Positions 1 to 10,350 of a DNA stretch of 64,000 bases are shown one piece after another (position 1 is the stretch's first letter; each line of letters begins with the position of its first letter). The position numbers and the translations under genes were made by a program. Below the pieces are notes generated by a model, which saw only the letters and a program-made list of their open reading frames with translations, had not been told where the DNA came from and did no database searches. Origin of the DNA: Ensifer sp. IC3342 (GTDB lineage: Bacteria > Pseudomonadota > Alphaproteobacteria > Rhizobiales > Rhizobiaceae); the NCBI RefSeq assembly GCF_020193655.1, contig NZ_JADYVE010000004.1, forward strand, positions 372,001 through 436,000, given 5' to 3'.

Positions 1-1
1 C

Positions 2-3000
2 GCGATCTCGTTCCTGGCGCTTGAAGCCATCGGCGGTGCCATCACGATGTCCTACGGCACGACGAATGCGATCGTCGCGATCCTCGTCGCCAGCATCATG
101 ATCCTGCTCGTCGGCCTGCCGATCAGCCGCTACGCGATCCGCCATGGCGTCGACATCGACCTTCTGACACGCGGCGCGAGCTTCGGCTATATCGGCTCGA
201 CCATCACCTCGCTGATCTATGCAAGCTTCACCTTCATTCTCTTTGCGATCGAGGCGTCGATCATGTCCGGGGCGCTGGAGCTTGCCCTCGGCGTGCCGCT
301 CTGGATCGGCTACATCGTCAGCGCCGTCGTGGTAATCCCGCTTGTGACCCACGGTGTACGCCTCATCAGCAAGTTCCAACTGATGACGCAACCTTTCTGG
401 ATCGTGCTCAACATCCTGCCCTTCGCCTTCATCGCGCTCGCCGATTGGGAAAAGGTGGGACTGTGGCTTGCCTATTCCGGCATCCACCATGCCTCAGGTC
501 CTTCAGGCACGCTTGCGCCCTTCGATCTCGTGGAGTTCGGCGCCGCCTCCGCCGTGATCTTCGCGCTGATGGCGCAGATCGGCGAACAGGTCGACTTCCT
601 CCGCTTCCTGCCGCCCGATGGCCAGAGGAAGCTGCATCACCGGATCGCGGTGTTTCTCGCCGGCTCCGGCTGGGTGATCGTCGGCGCACCGAAGCTGCTG
701 GCGGGTTCATTTCTCGTCGTGCTGGCGCTCAGTGCCGGCGTGCCCTCGACGCGGGCCGCCGACCCGGCGCAGATGTACTACACGGCTTTCGGCTACATTT
801 TCCCGTCGGATACGGCAGCGCTTCTTTTGATGGTCGCCTTCGTCGTCATCTCGCAGCTGAAGATCAATGTGATGAACGCCTATGCCGGCTCGCTCGCCTG
901 GTCGAACTTCTTCTCGCGGCTTACCCACAGCCATCCCGGCCGCGTCATCTGGCTGGTCTTCAACGTGGCGATCGCGCTCCTCCTGATGGAGCTCGGCATC
1001 TACCGGCTGCTCGAGGAAACGCTCGGTATCTTTTCGATCATCGCCATGGCCTGGCTCTGCGCCATCTCGGCCGATCTCTTCGTCAACAAGCCGCTGGCCT
1101 TGTCACCGCCCGGCATCGAGTTCAAGCGTGCGCATCTTTATGACGTCAATCCCGTCGGTCTCGGGACCATGGGGATCTCGACAATCCTCGCGCTTGCGGC
1201 GCATTTCGGCGCCTTCGGCGATGTCGCCGCCTCGCTCGCCCCCTATATCGCGCTCGTCACGGCCTTTATCGCCTCGCCGCTGATCGCCTGGGCGACGGAA
1301 GGAAAATTCTATCTCGCGCGCAAGCCGCGCAAGAGCTGGTTCCGGGAGAGCGAGATCGCCTGCTCGATCTGCGAGCATCCGTTCGAGCCGGAAGACATGG
1401 CCTGGTGTCCAGCCTATGCGGCGCCGATCTGCTCGCTCTGCTGCTCGCTCGACAGCCGCTGCCACGACATGTGCAAGCCGAAAGCACGACTGAACACGCA
1501 GATCGCGACGGTCGCAAAGGCGATTCTGCCGGAGGCGGTGACTGCAAAGCTCGCCACAAGGCTCGGCCGCTACGCGATCTCCGCCCTCCTCTCGATCACC
1601 GGTATCGGCATCATTCTCGCGATGATCGCTCATCAGACGACCGCCGCCTCGCCCGAGACCGCCGCCGTCGTCGAACGCACGATCGCGATCGTCTTCTTCG
1701 TCTTTGCGATCGTGACCGGCGTCGTCTGCTGGTTCTACGTGCTCGCCCATGACAGCCGCGTCGTGGCGGAAGAGGAATCCTCGCGCCAGAACACGCTGCT
1801 CCTCAAGGAAATCGCCGCGCACAAGAAGACCGACGCCGCCTTGCAGAACGCCAAGGAAGCGGCGGAAGCAGCGAACCGGGCGAAGAGCCGCTATGTCGTG
1901 GGCTTGAGCCACGAACTGCGCACGCCGCTCAACGCCGTGCTCGGCTATGCGCAGATCCTCGAACGCGACGACACCATACCGCCCTCAAGGCAGGGAGCGA
2001 TCAAGGTGATCAAGCGCAGCGCCGATCACCTTTCGGGCCTCATCGACGGCCTGCTCGATATATCCAAGATCGAAGCGGGCAAGCTGCAGGTCTATTCCAA
2101 CGAAATCAATATTCACGATTTCCTCGACCAGATCGTCGACATGTTCCGCCCGCAAGCCCAGGCCAAGGGCATCGCCTTCGAACACGACCGTGCAGCGGCG
2201 CTGCCGCAATATGTGCGAACGGACGAGAAGCGGCTGAGACAGATCCTCGTCAATCTCCTGTCTAATGCGCTGAAGTTCACCGAACGCGGCCACATACGCT
2301 TCGACGTCGGCTATCGCAACCAGGTCGCAACCTTCACGATCGAGGACAGCGGCCGCGGCATCAGCGACAAGGATTTGCCGCGTATCTTCGATCCGTTCCA
2401 GCGCGGCGAGGCTGAACATCGCATGCCCGGGCTCGGGCTTGGCCTGACCATCACGCGCCTGCTCACCCAGACGCTCGGTGGCGAGATCTCCGTCACCAGC
2501 GAAAGGGACAAGGGCACGGCTTTCCGCGTCCGCCTGATGCTCTCCGCCGTCGATCGGCCGGCTGCGCTCAAGGACACGGTCCACAAGATCAAGTCCTACA
2601 GGGGACCGCGCCGAACCGTTATCGTCGTCGACGACAACGAGGATCACCGCGATCTTATGCGCGAGGTGCTGGCCCCGCTCGATTTCGTCGTGCTGACGGC
2701 GGCGAGCGGACGGGACTGCCTGACGCTCATCGAAGACATGAAGCCCGACCTGTTCCTCATCGACATCTCCATGCCTGACATGAACGGCTGGGAACTGGTG
2801 ACGCGATTGCGTGAGAGCGGCCAGACCGCGCCGGCGATCATGCTGTCGGCCAATATCGGCGACGGATCGACGGCCGGCACCGCAGGCGGTCACAACGACA
2901 CGCTCGCCAAACCCTTCGGGGTCCGCCAGCTCATCGACAAGCTGGCGATCCATCTCGGCCTCGAATGGATTCATGAGGACGACAGGCAGACCAATGGCAA

Positions 3001-3229
3001 GGCCGATCCTGTGACCAGCCCCGGACACCACCATGTGGAGGAATTGATCCGGCTTGGGGAAATCGGTTACGTGAGGGGCATCGAGGCGAAGCTGACGGAG
3101 ATTGCCCTGAACCCGGAGAACCAGGCTTTTGCGGAGGCGGTGCGCGCCTATGTCCGTGCCTTCGACCTTTCCGGCTACGACGCATTCCTGAAGCAGCTGA
3201 CGGCAGAGGAGGCCGAGACGCGTGGCTGA
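2..3229 (+). CDS. NCS1-permease-like hybrid sensor histidine kinase (5' partial)
   Basis: The reading frame is open from base 2, so the true start lies left of the window; the ATG at 47 is internal to the membrane domain. Order of parts: about ten to twelve membrane helices resembling the NCS1 purine/cytosine permease family, a cysteine-rich stretch (nt about 1355-1480, with CSIC, CSLCC and CHDMC patterns), two further helices, a short coiled coil, HisKA (H-box SHELRTPLNAVLG, phospho-His codon near 1910), HATPase (DSGRGIS and GLGLGL), then a receiver domain (IDISMPDMNG) and about 90 residues of C-terminal tail. It is probably a membrane sensor that phosphorylates the regulator encoded next, whose start overlaps this gene by 8 bp. 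The NCS1-like part may sense or transport a purine, hydantoin or related ligand (inference). Kinase call is firm, ligand unknown. Confidence 0.9.
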   Translation, partial: AISFLALEAIGGAITMSYGTTNAIVAILVASIMILLVGLPISRYAIRHGVDIDLLTRGASFGYIGSTITSLIYASFTFILFAIEASIMSGALELALGVPLWIGYIVSAVVVIPLVTHGVRLISKFQLMTQPFWIVLNILPFAFIALADWEKVGLWLAYSGIHHASGPSGTLAPFDLVEFGAASAVIFALMAQIGEQVDFLRFLPPDGQRKLHHRIAVFLAGSGWVIVGAPKLLAGSFLVVLALSAGVPSTRAADPAQMYYTAFGYIFPSDTAALLLMVAFVVISQLKINVMNAYAGSLAWSNFFSRLTHSHPGRVIWLVFNVAIALLLMELGIYRLLEETLGIFSIIAMAWLCAISADLFVNKPLALSPPGIEFKRAHLYDVNPVGLGTMGISTILALAAHFGAFGDVAASLAPYIALVTAFIASPLIAWATEGKFYLARKPRKSWFRESEIACSICEHPFEPEDMAWCPAYAAPICSLCCSLDSRCHDMCKPKARLNTQIATVAKAILPEAVTAKLATRLGRYAISALLSITGIGIILAMIAHQTTAASPETAAVVERTIAIVFFVFAIVTGVVCWFYVLAHDSRVVAEEESSRQNTLLLKEIAAHKKTDAALQNAKEAAEAANRAKSRYVVGLSHELRTPLNAVLGYAQILERDDTIPPSRQGAIKVIKRSADHLSGLIDGLLDISKIEAGKLQVYSNEINIHDFLDQIVDMFRPQAQAKGIAFEHDRAAALPQYVRTDEKRLRQILVNLLSNALKFTERGHIRFDVGYRNQVATFTIEDSGRGISDKDLPRIFDPFQRGEAEHRMPGLGLGLTITRLLTQTLGGEISVTSERDKGTAFRVRLMLSAVDRPAALKDTVHKIKSYRGPRRTVIVVDDNEDHRDLMREVLAPLDFVVLTAASGRDCLTLIEDMKPDLFLIDISMPDMNGWELVTRLRESGQTAPAIMLSANIGDGSTAGTAGGHNDTLAKPFGVRQLIDKLAIHLGLEWIHEDDRQTNGKADPVTSPGHHHVEELIRLGEIGYVRGIEAKLTEIALNPENQAFAEAVRAYVRAFDLSGYDAFLKQLTAEEAETRG

Positions 3230-4142
3230 ACCCGTCAATCCGCGCGACATCGTGCTTCTCGTCGACGATTCGCCCGAGGCATTGGGTTTTCTGACCGAAG
3301 CCTTGGAACAATCCGGCTTCTCGGTGTTGATCGCCACCTCCGGCAACGCCGCCCTGAATATTGCCGACCGCATTACTCCCGACATCATCCTGCTCGACGC
3401 CGTGATGCCCGGGATGGATGGTTTCGATACCTGCGTCCGGCTGAAAGCAAACGCGTCCGTCACCCAGGTTCCAGTGGTCTTCATGACCGGGCTCACCGAG
3501 ACGGAGCACGTGGTGCGCGCGCTGGAAGCCGGTGGTGTCGACTATCTTACCAAGCCGATCAACATCGACGAGCTGCGGGCCCGCATTCGCGTCCACCTCT
3601 CCAATGCGCGTTCCGCCCAGAGCGCCCGCGTTGCGCTCGATGCGGCCGGGCGGCACCTGCTTGCCGTGCGCGGCGACGGCGGCGTCCGCTGGTCGACGCC
3701 GCAGGCGACGCGGCTCGTCAATGCCGCAACGGGAAGCGACGACGGGCTTGCGGTGGTGACTGCCCGCATCGCCGAATGGATGCGGCAACGGGAAAAGCAT
3801 GGTTCCGGTCAGGGCAGCTTCACGCTGCAGCAGGCCGGCCAGACGGGTTTGCAGATTTCCTATCTCGGCGCCATCGGCGCGAACGAATATCTCTTCCGCC
3901 TGACCGCCGAGAACGGCATGAGCGACGACGAGATGCTGCGCCAGCATTTCCTTTTGACACAGCGCGAATCCGAGGTGCTGCTGTGGATCGCCAAGGGCAA
4001 GTCCAACCGCGATATCGGCGAGATCCTCGGCTTGAGCGCCCGGACGGTCACCAAGCATCTCGAACAGATCTACGTGAAACTCGGCGTCGAAAACCGGGCG
4101 TCGGCCGCCGTCAAGGCGACACAGGTGCTGCACGGGATTTGA
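3222..4142 (+). CDS. LuxR-family response regulator
   Basis: 306 aa from a GTG start inside the end of the kinase gene; a GAGGAGG-like ribosome site lies about 10 bases upstream. N-terminal receiver domain (acidic DD pair in LLVDDSPEA, phospho-Asp in LLDAVMPGMDG, conserved Lys in YLTKPI), a middle linker of about 100 residues, and a C-terminal LuxR/GerE helix-turn-helix (LTQRESEVLLWIAKGKSNRD, then ILGLSARTVTKHLEQIYVKL). It should be the DNA-binding partner of the upstream sensor kinase, to which it is translationally coupled. The linker has no recognisable domain. Targets cannot be read from the sequence. Confidence 0.92.
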   Translation: MAEPVNPRDIVLLVDDSPEALGFLTEALEQSGFSVLIATSGNAALNIADRITPDIILLDAVMPGMDGFDTCVRLKANASVTQVPVVFMTGLTETEHVVRALEAGGVDYLTKPINIDELRARIRVHLSNARSAQSARVALDAAGRHLLAVRGDGGVRWSTPQATRLVNAATGSDDGLAVVTARIAEWMRQREKHGSGQGSFTLQQAGQTGLQISYLGAIGANEYLFRLTAENGMSDDEMLRQHFLLTQRESEVLLWIAKGKSNRDIGEILGLSARTVTKHLEQIYVKLGVENRASAAVKATQVLHGI

Positions 4143-4172
4143 TTGAGGGCGCGCATGTCGCCAACATTGCGC

Positions 4173-4206
4173 AAAAAGGCGCGGCCTGGAAGAACCAGAC
4201 CGCGCC
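4173..4206 (-). terminator. Intrinsic terminator of dctA
   Basis: Two 12-base arms (4178-4189 and 4195-4206, one mismatch) enclose a 5-base loop and are followed, on the minus strand, by five T residues (the AAAAA at 4173-4177 on +). This is a Rho-independent terminator placed just after the dctA stop, between the convergent dctA and response regulator genes. Confidence 0.75.
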
Positions 4207-4242
4207 AAGCCGCACTTCTCGTGCATTGCCCTGGGAGGCAGT

Positions 4243-5568
4243 TTATTCGGCGGGTTGGACGACCGCCGGAATGGTGTCAATCAACGTCTCCCCGCCGAGT
4301 GCGGCGGAAAGCTGCGCCTGATCGAGTTCGCCTTCCCATTTCGCCACAACGACCGTCGCGACGGCATTGCCGACGAAATTGGTGAGTGCGCGGCACTCCG
4401 ACATGAAGCGGTCGATGCCGAGGATCAGCGCCATGCCGGCGACCGGTACGGAGGGGACGACCGAGAGCGTCGCGGCCAGCGTGATGAAGCCCGCACCGGT
4501 AATGCCGGCAGCACCCTTCGAGCTCAACATGGCGACAAGCAACAGCAGAATCTGGTCACCGAAGGAGAGCGGGATATCGGTCGCCTGCGCGATGAAGAGC
4601 GCAGCGAGCGTCATGTAGATGTTGGTGCCATCGAGGTTGAAGGAATAGCCGGTCGGGATGACGAGACCGACAACCGAGCGCTTGCAGCCTGCCTTCTCCA
4701 TCTTGTTCATCAGGCCCGGCAGCGCCGCCTCCGAGGAGGATGTTCCGAGCACCAGCAGCAGTTCTTCCTTGATGTAGCGGATGAGCGCGACGATCGAGAA
4801 GCCGTTATAGCGTGCGACCGCGCCAAGCACGATGAAGACGAAGAGGAACGAGGTGAGATAGAAGGTGCCGATCAGCATGGCGAGGTTGGCGATCGACGCC
4901 ACGCCGTACTTGCCGATGGTAAAGGCCATCGCACCGAAGGCGCCGATCGGGGCGGCCTTCATCAGGATCGCCACCAGACGGAAAATCGGCAACGTCAGCG
5001 CATGCAGGAAATCGACCACCGGCTGGCCTTTTTCGCCGACCATCGCAAGCGCGATGCCGAACAGAACCGAGATGAACAGCACCTGCAGGATGTCGCCCTC
5101 GGCGAAAGCACTGATCAGCGTCGTCGGAATGATGTTCATGAGAAAGCCGGTGACCGACTGCTCATGCGCCTTCTCGGTATAGGTGGTGACCGCCTTCACG
5201 TCGAGCGACGCCGGATCGATATGCATGCCGGAGCCAGGCTGGACCACATTCGCGACCACGAGACCGACGACGAGCGCGAGCGTGGAGAAGGTCAGGAAGT
5301 AGATCATCGCCTTGCCGGCGACGCGTCCGACCTTGGCGAGGTCGGTCATGCCGGCAATACCGGTCGCGACCGTCAGGAAAATGACCGGCGCGATGATCAT
5401 CTTCACGAGCTTGATGAAGGCGTCGCCCAGCGGCTTGAGCTCGGTGCCGACATCCGGATAGAAATGCCCGAGCAGGATGCCCGCAGCGATCGCCGCAAGG
5501 ACCTGGACATAGAGATGCCGATAAAGGGGTGTCTTGCCGCGGACCTCCGCGGAATGTTCTGCGATCAT
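4243..5568 (-). CDS. dctA: C4-dicarboxylate:cation symporter DctA
   Basis: 441 aa inner-membrane symporter of the DAACS family that imports succinate, fumarate and malate; in rhizobia it feeds nodule bacteroids. The sequence is a near match to my memory of Sinorhizobium DctA (starts [20 protein letters not shown], contains the [18 protein letters not shown] serine-rich re-entrant loop and the [20 protein letters not shown] motif). An in-frame extension upstream to 5697 exists, but the ATG at 5568 has a GGAGG site 7 bases upstream and gives the usual family length. It is transcribed away from dctB from a sigma-54 promoter and ends at an intrinsic terminator. Confidence 0.97.
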   Translation of the reverse strand: MIAEHSAEVRGKTPLYRHLYVQVLAAIAAGILLGHFYPDVGTELKPLGDAFIKLVKMIIAPVIFLTVATGIAGMTDLAKVGRVAGKAMIYFLTFSTLALVVGLVVANVVQPGSGMHIDPASLDVKAVTTYTEKAHEQSVTGFLMNIIPTTLISAFAEGDILQVLFISVLFGIALAMVGEKGQPVVDFLHALTLPIFRLVAILMKAAPIGAFGAMAFTIGKYGVASIANLAMLIGTFYLTSFLFVFIVLGAVARYNGFSIVALIRYIKEELLLVLGTSSSEAALPGLMNKMEKAGCKRSVVGLVIPTGYSFNLDGTNIYMTLAALFIAQATDIPLSFGDQILLLLVAMLSSKGAAGITGAGFITLAATLSVVPSVPVAGMALILGIDRFMSECRALTNFVGNAVATVVVAKWEGELDQAQLSAALGGETLIDTIPAVVQPAE

Positions 5569-5661
5569 GATAATCCTCCACGTGGGCCTAGTCCGGCGAC
5601 GCCGGGCCTCCCAGGCCGCTTTTCCGAAGAACGACAGCACCCGCTGCCATGCGGAAGGGAT

Positions 5662-5677
5662 TGCAACAGGCGTGCCA
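5662..5677 (-). promoter_or_regulatory. Sigma-54 (-24/-12) promoter of dctA
   Basis: On the minus strand the sequence reads TGGCACGCCTGTTGCA, a full match to the sigma-54 consensus (TGGCAC-N5-TTGC), with GG at 5676-5675 and GC at 5664-5663. Transcription should start near 5651, about 80 bases before the dctA ATG. It fits activation by the DctD enhancer-binding protein encoded on the other side. Confidence 0.9.
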
Positions 5678-5750
5678 GATTGGAGGCGCGCAGACAACCA
5701 ATTGATTCTTAAGCCCTTTAATTTTCAAGCATTCCATAATCCACGCTGGA

Positions 5751-5768
5751 GTGGGCGGAAATCCGCAC
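5751..5768. promoter_or_regulatory. Candidate DctD upstream activating site
   Basis: GTGGGCGGAAATCCGCAC contains the perfect dyad GCGGA-AA-TCCGC (5755-5766). It lies about 85 bases upstream of the dctA -24 element and just before dctB, where enhancer-type DctD sites are expected. A second, weaker dyad (CCAC..GTGG, 5741-5754) adjoins it. Assigning it to DctD is inference from position. Confidence 0.55.
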
Positions 5769-5795
5769 AGATGAATTGGCAGGCTGGGCGAAAAG

Positions 5796-7664
5796 ATGCA
5801 CAATGCCGCAATGAACATTCCCCTCAAGAATGATCTCGGCGACCTCCAGCGCCGCGCCCGGCGGTCGTGGTCGATCTTCGCGCTCGTTGCACTCGCGTTA
5901 CTTGCGTTCGGCTTGTTCGCCGCCGGCGAATATGGCCGGACAAATGCGCTCAACGCGCTCGCTGAACAAAGCCGCATCGATGCCAGCCTTAAGGCGTCGC
6001 TGTTGCGCGCCGTCGTCGAAAAACAGCGCGCGCTGCCGCTGGTGCTCGCCGACGACACGGCGATCCGCCAATCGCTTCTGACGCCGGATGCGCGCTCGCT
6101 CGACCAAATCAACCGCAAGCTCGAGGAGCTTGCCGCAAGTGCCGGCGCGGCGGTGGTCTATCTGATCGGACTAGACGGCGTCGCCATTGCCGCGAGCAAC
6201 TGGCGGGAGCCGACAAGTTTCGTCGGAAGCAATTATGGTTTTCGCGACTATTTCCGGCTGGCAATCCGTGATGGTCAGGCGGAGCATTTCGCCATGGGGT
6301 CGGTCAGCAAACGCCCGGGCCTCTACATTTCCCGGCGGATCGACGGGCCGGCGGGGCCGATCGGCGTCATCGTCGCCAAGCTCGAGTTCGACGGCGTCGA
6401 AGCCGATTGGGCGAGCACGGGCAGGCCCGTCTATGTCACCGACCGACGGGGCATTGTCCTCATCACCAGCATCCCCTCCTGGCGCTTCATGACAACGAAG
6501 CAAATTCCAGAAGACCGTCTGGCGTCGATCCGCGAAAGCCTGCAATTCGGTGACGCGCCCCTGCTGCCGCTACATTTCAGCCAAATCGAAGCGAAGGCCG
6601 ACGGCTCCTCCACCCTCGATGCCCTGCTCCCAGGCAGCCGCGCCGAGACGTTCCTGCGCGTCGAAACGATGGTGCCGTCGACGAACTGGCGGCTGGAGCA
6701 ATTGTCGCCGCTGACCGCCGCGTTATCCGCAGGCGCACGCGATGCAAGGCTGCAGATGCTCGCGATCCTGGTTCCCCTGCTCGCGCTTGCGGCCTTTCTC
6801 ATGCGCCGGCGCCAGACGGTCGCCTTGCGTTCGGCGGCGGAACGCGCGGCACGCAACGAGCTTGAGGCGCGTGTCGAGGAGCGGACGCGTGACCTCACTA
6901 TGGCCCGCGATCGCCTCGAAACGGAAATCGCCGACCATCGCCAGACGACCGAAAAGCTGCAGGCCGTTCAGCAGGATCTCGTGCAGGCCAACCGGCTGGC
7001 GATCCTCGGGCAGGTCGCCGCGGGCGTCGCGCACGAAATCAACCAGCCGGTCGCCACGATCCGCGCCTATGCCGACAACGCCCGCATTTTCCTCGATCGC
7101 GGCCAAAGCGCGACCGCGGCGGAAAACCTCACCAGCATTGCCGAGCTTACCGAACGCGTCGGGACAATCACCGATGAACTGCGCCGGTTCGCCCGCAAGG
7201 GAAATTTCGTCGCCGAGCCGACCGAGATGCGGGACGTTATCGAGGGGGCGATGCTGCTGCTTCGCAGCCGCTTCGCCGGCCGCATGGACACGATCAGGAT
7301 CTCTTTTCCTCCGAACGGCCTCAAAGCCATGGGCAATCGCATTCGCCTCGAACAGGTGCTGATCAATCTTCTCCAGAATGCGCTGGAAGCGCTCGGCGAC
7401 GCCGAGAACGGCGAGATCAGGGTGCGGTGCGTGGAGACCGAGCGCGGCATCGAGCTGACAGTCGCCGACAACGGTCCCGGCATTCCGGAGGATGTCCGCG
7501 ATGAGCTTTTCACTCCGTTCAACACATCCAAGGAAGAGGGACTCGGCCTCGGCCTCGCGATTTCCAAGGAGATCGTCGCCGACTATGGCGGCGACATCGC
7601 GGTCGAGACGAGCGACTCCGGAACCACATTCACAATCCATCTGAAAAAGGCTCAAACGCAATGA
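5796..7664 (+). CDS. dctB: C4-dicarboxylate sensor histidine kinase DctB
   Basis: 622 aa membrane sensor kinase. One helix near residues 25-45, a periplasmic Cache-type sensor domain (about 50-305), a second helix near 310-330, a coiled-coil linker, HisKA ([20 protein letters not shown]) and HATPase (ADNGPGIP, then [13 protein letters not shown]). Length matches the rhizobial DctB family. It detects dicarboxylates together with DctA and phosphorylates DctD, whose start overlaps by 4 bases (ATGA). Start at 5796 is chosen for family length; the ATG at 5811 is an alternative, and neither has a strong ribosome site. Confidence 0.96.
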   Translation: MHNAAMNIPLKNDLGDLQRRARRSWSIFALVALALLAFGLFAAGEYGRTNALNALAEQSRIDASLKASLLRAVVEKQRALPLVLADDTAIRQSLLTPDARSLDQINRKLEELAASAGAAVVYLIGLDGVAIAASNWREPTSFVGSNYGFRDYFRLAIRDGQAEHFAMGSVSKRPGLYISRRIDGPAGPIGVIVAKLEFDGVEADWASTGRPVYVTDRRGIVLITSIPSWRFMTTKQIPEDRLASIRESLQFGDAPLLPLHFSQIEAKADGSSTLDALLPGSRAETFLRVETMVPSTNWRLEQLSPLTAALSAGARDARLQMLAILVPLLALAAFLMRRRQTVALRSAAERAARNELEARVEERTRDLTMARDRLETEIADHRQTTEKLQAVQQDLVQANRLAILGQVAAGVAHEINQPVATIRAYADNARIFLDRGQSATAAENLTSIAELTERVGTITDELRRFARKGNFVAEPTEMRDVIEGAMLLLRSRFAGRMDTIRISFPPNGLKAMGNRIRLEQVLINLLQNALEALGDAENGEIRVRCVETERGIELTVADNGPGIPEDVRDELFTPFNTSKEEGLGLGLAISKEIVADYGGDIAVETSDSGTTFTIHLKKAQTQ

Positions 7665-9025
7665 GCGATGCCGCTTCCGTTTTCCTCATCGACGACGACC
7701 GCGACCTGCGCAAGGCGATGCAGCAGACCCTCGAGCTCGCCGGCTTCACGGTCTCGCCCTTCGCCAGCGCGATCGAGGCGCTCGACGCGCTCAGCTCCGA
7801 ATTCGACGGCGTCGTCATCAGCGACATCCGCATGCCGGGCCTCGACGGGCTCGCTTTCTTCCAGAAAGTGGCGGCCCTCGATCCGGATCTTCCCGTCATT
7901 CTGGTCACCGGACACGGCGACATTCCGATGGCCGTGCAGGCCATTCAGGATGGGGTCTATGATTTCATTGCCAAGCCCTTTGCCGCCGACCGGCTCGTCC
8001 AGGGCGCGCGGCGCGCCGAGGAAAAGCGCCGCCTGGTGATGGAAAACCGTGCGCTGCGCCGCGCGGCGGAAGCCGCCTCCGACAGCCTGCCGCTGATCGG
8101 CCAGACACCGGTCATGGAGCGGTTGCGGCAGACGCTGAAACACATTGCCGACACCGACGTCGACGTGCTTGTCGCCGGCGAGACCGGCAGCGGCAAGGAA
8201 GTGGTTGCGACCCTCCTGCACCAGTGGAGCCGACGCAGGAACGGCAATTTTGTAGCCCTCAACTGCGGCGCGCTCCCCGAAACGGTGATCGAGAGCGAGC
8301 TCTTCGGCCACGAGCCAGGCGCTTTTACCGGAGCCGTGAAAAAGAGGATCGGCCGGATCGAGCATGCAAGCGGCGGCACGTTGTTTCTCGACGAGATCGA
8401 GGCGATGCCGCCGGCAACCCAGGTCAAGATGCTGCGTGTGCTCGAAGCGCGCGAGATCACCCCGCTCGGCACCAACGAGACGCGGCCGGTCGACATCCGG
8501 GTCGTTGCCGCCGCCAAGGTCGATCTTGGCGATCCTGCCGAGCGCGGCGATTTTCGAGAGGACCTTTACTACCGGCTGAACGTCGTGACGCTTTCTATCC
8601 CGCCGCTGCGCGAGCGGCGCGAAGACATCCCGCTGCTCTTCTCGCATTTCCTGAGCCGGGCGGCGGAACGTTTCGAGCGCGACGTTCCACCGGTTTCCCC
8701 GGCCGTCCAGCAACACCTGATGTCGCATGCCTGGCCCGGCAATGTGCGCGAGCTGTCGCATTTTGCAGAGCGTGTGGCGCTTGGCGTGGAAGGAAGCCTC
8801 GGCAAGCCGCTCGCGCCACCGGCGGAGGCTGGGGCCTCGCTTCCGGAACGGCTGGAGCGCTACGAGGCCGAGATCCTGAAGGAAGCCCTGACAGCGCATC
8901 GGGGCGACGTCAAGGAAACGCTGGAAGCGCTCGGCATTCCGCGCAAGACCTTCTATGACAAGCTGCAACGCCACGGCATCAACCGGGCGGACTATGTCGA
9001 GCGGTCCGCGCCGTCGGACAATTGA
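7661..9025 (+). CDS. dctD: Sigma-54-dependent response regulator DctD
   Basis: 454 aa NtrC-type activator: receiver domain ([10 protein letters not shown], phospho-Asp in [12 protein letters not shown]), AAA+ ATPase (Walker A GETGSGKE, the sigma-54 contact loop GAFTGA in [13 protein letters not shown], Walker [11 protein letters not shown]) and a Fis-type helix-turn-helix at the C terminus ([18 protein letters not shown]). Translationally coupled to dctB. It is expected to act on the sigma-54 promoter of dctA found at 5662-5677 in this window, so the whole regulatory circuit is present. Confidence 0.97.
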   Translation: MSDAASVFLIDDDRDLRKAMQQTLELAGFTVSPFASAIEALDALSSEFDGVVISDIRMPGLDGLAFFQKVAALDPDLPVILVTGHGDIPMAVQAIQDGVYDFIAKPFAADRLVQGARRAEEKRRLVMENRALRRAAEAASDSLPLIGQTPVMERLRQTLKHIADTDVDVLVAGETGSGKEVVATLLHQWSRRRNGNFVALNCGALPETVIESELFGHEPGAFTGAVKKRIGRIEHASGGTLFLDEIEAMPPATQVKMLRVLEAREITPLGTNETRPVDIRVVAAAKVDLGDPAERGDFREDLYYRLNVVTLSIPPLRERREDIPLLFSHFLSRAAERFERDVPPVSPAVQQHLMSHAWPGNVRELSHFAERVALGVEGSLGKPLAPPAEAGASLPERLERYEAEILKEALTAHRGDVKETLEALGIPRKTFYDKLQRHGINRADYVERSAPSDN

Positions 9026-9181
9026 GCCTGAGGTCCTGATGATGTCCGAAATGATGCCCGAAGCGAAGCGAAGCGGGGCAGTTTTGCTAGCTGTCGGTTG
9101 CCTAATCGTGTCGAGATCAAAATACTGTGATAAGTTTAGCGGTGTAAAGCCATGAAGCGGCGGCAATGGAGCGAGGCAAGT

Positions 9182-10123
9182 ATGCAGAAGCGCGACCTGC
9201 GCGAAGAAACGGCGCCCCTTCGTGCGCGAATTCTCGACAAGCTCTCGCAATTGCCGTGGGACGGTGTTCGCTACAGCCACCCAATCCCAGGGCTCGTCCT
9301 CTACCGTATCATCGAACCGGCCGGCCCGTTTTCGAGTGTCTCGGAACCGAGCCTGTCGCTGATCGTCAAGGGAAGCAAGCGCGTCAAGGTCGGCAACGAA
9401 ACGCTCCTCTACGACGAATCCTGCTTCTTCGTGACCGCCATCGGCTTGCCGATGACCGGGCAGATTTGCGAGGCGACCAAGAGCGAACCCTATGTGGCCG
9501 CGACGCTGCGCCTTGATCTGGAGAAACTGCGCCGGATCATCACCGACTACGACATACAGCCCGGGGACATGCCCGAACGCGACCTCGGTGTCGTCGTCGG
9601 CGCTGCGACACCGGAATTATTCGACGCCCTGTCGCGGCTGATTTCACTCATAAACTCGCCCGCCGACATCCCCTTCCTGGCCAGTCATATTCACAATGAG
9701 ATCCTCTACCGACTGCTTACCGGCGAGCAAGGGGCGCGGCTTCGGCGCTTCGCGCTCGCCGGCACCAACAGCAACCGCGTGGCAAAGGCGGTGGCCTGGC
9801 TGAAGGAAAATTATGCACGGCCGCTGCGCGTCGAGGAGTTGGCGGAAGTCGCGAACATGGGCGTATCGACGCTCCATCACCATTTCCGCGCCATGACCGC
9901 AATGAGTCCGCTGCAGTTCCAGAAGCACCTGCGGCTGCACCACGCGCGCGAACTGATGCTTTCGCAGTCGCTCGACGCAGCGACGGCCGCCGCACGCGTC
10001 GGTTACGAGAGCCCGACGCAGTTCAGCCGGGAATATCGACGCGCTTTCGGTCATCCGCCCATAAGGGACATCAGGTCAATCCTGAACTCCAGCGAGCCGA
10101 ACAGACGCGATTCGATTGATTAG
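9182..10123 (+). CDS. AraC-family transcriptional regulator
   Basis: 313 aa from the ATG at 9182, chosen because GAGGCAAGT precedes it; an in-frame ATG at 9152 lacks a ribosome site. N-terminal cupin-like sensing domain of the AraC_N type (about 20-170, with SEPSLSLIVKGSKRVKVG) followed by two AraC helix-turn-helix units (RVEELAEVANMGVSTLHHHF and YESPTQFSREYRRAFGHPP). It lies 227 bp upstream of, and in line with, iorAB, so it is the likely regulator of that oxidoreductase, perhaps sensing an aldehyde or aromatic substrate (inference). Confidence 0.9.
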   Translation: MQKRDLREETAPLRARILDKLSQLPWDGVRYSHPIPGLVLYRIIEPAGPFSSVSEPSLSLIVKGSKRVKVGNETLLYDESCFFVTAIGLPMTGQICEATKSEPYVAATLRLDLEKLRRIITDYDIQPGDMPERDLGVVVGAATPELFDALSRLISLINSPADIPFLASHIHNEILYRLLTGEQGARLRRFALAGTNSNRVAKAVAWLKENYARPLRVEELAEVANMGVSTLHHHFRAMTAMSPLQFQKHLRLHHARELMLSQSLDAATAAARVGYESPTQFSREYRRAFGHPPIRDIRSILNSSEPNRRDSID

Positions 10124-10350
10124 AAACGGCACGCTGCGGCACCTAAATCGATTTGCTGGACACGAAACGGCGGCTTCACCATGATCACAATTGCGTCATG
10201 TCGACAGAACTAGGCAATAATCCGACAGGATCGACCCTACCGAGCCGCGGGATGGTCTTCTAAGCTTTGACCGCAGCCTGCCGAATGGCTGCGGCGCATG
10301 AAGCGGCATCTCCCAAATGCCGAAGCTGCGCCCAACGCGAGGAGACCACC

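Noticed and set aside
4255..5712. 485-codon frame on + opposite dctA
   Set aside because: Asp/Arg/His-rich composition typical of a mirror frame of a membrane protein; dctA is certain.
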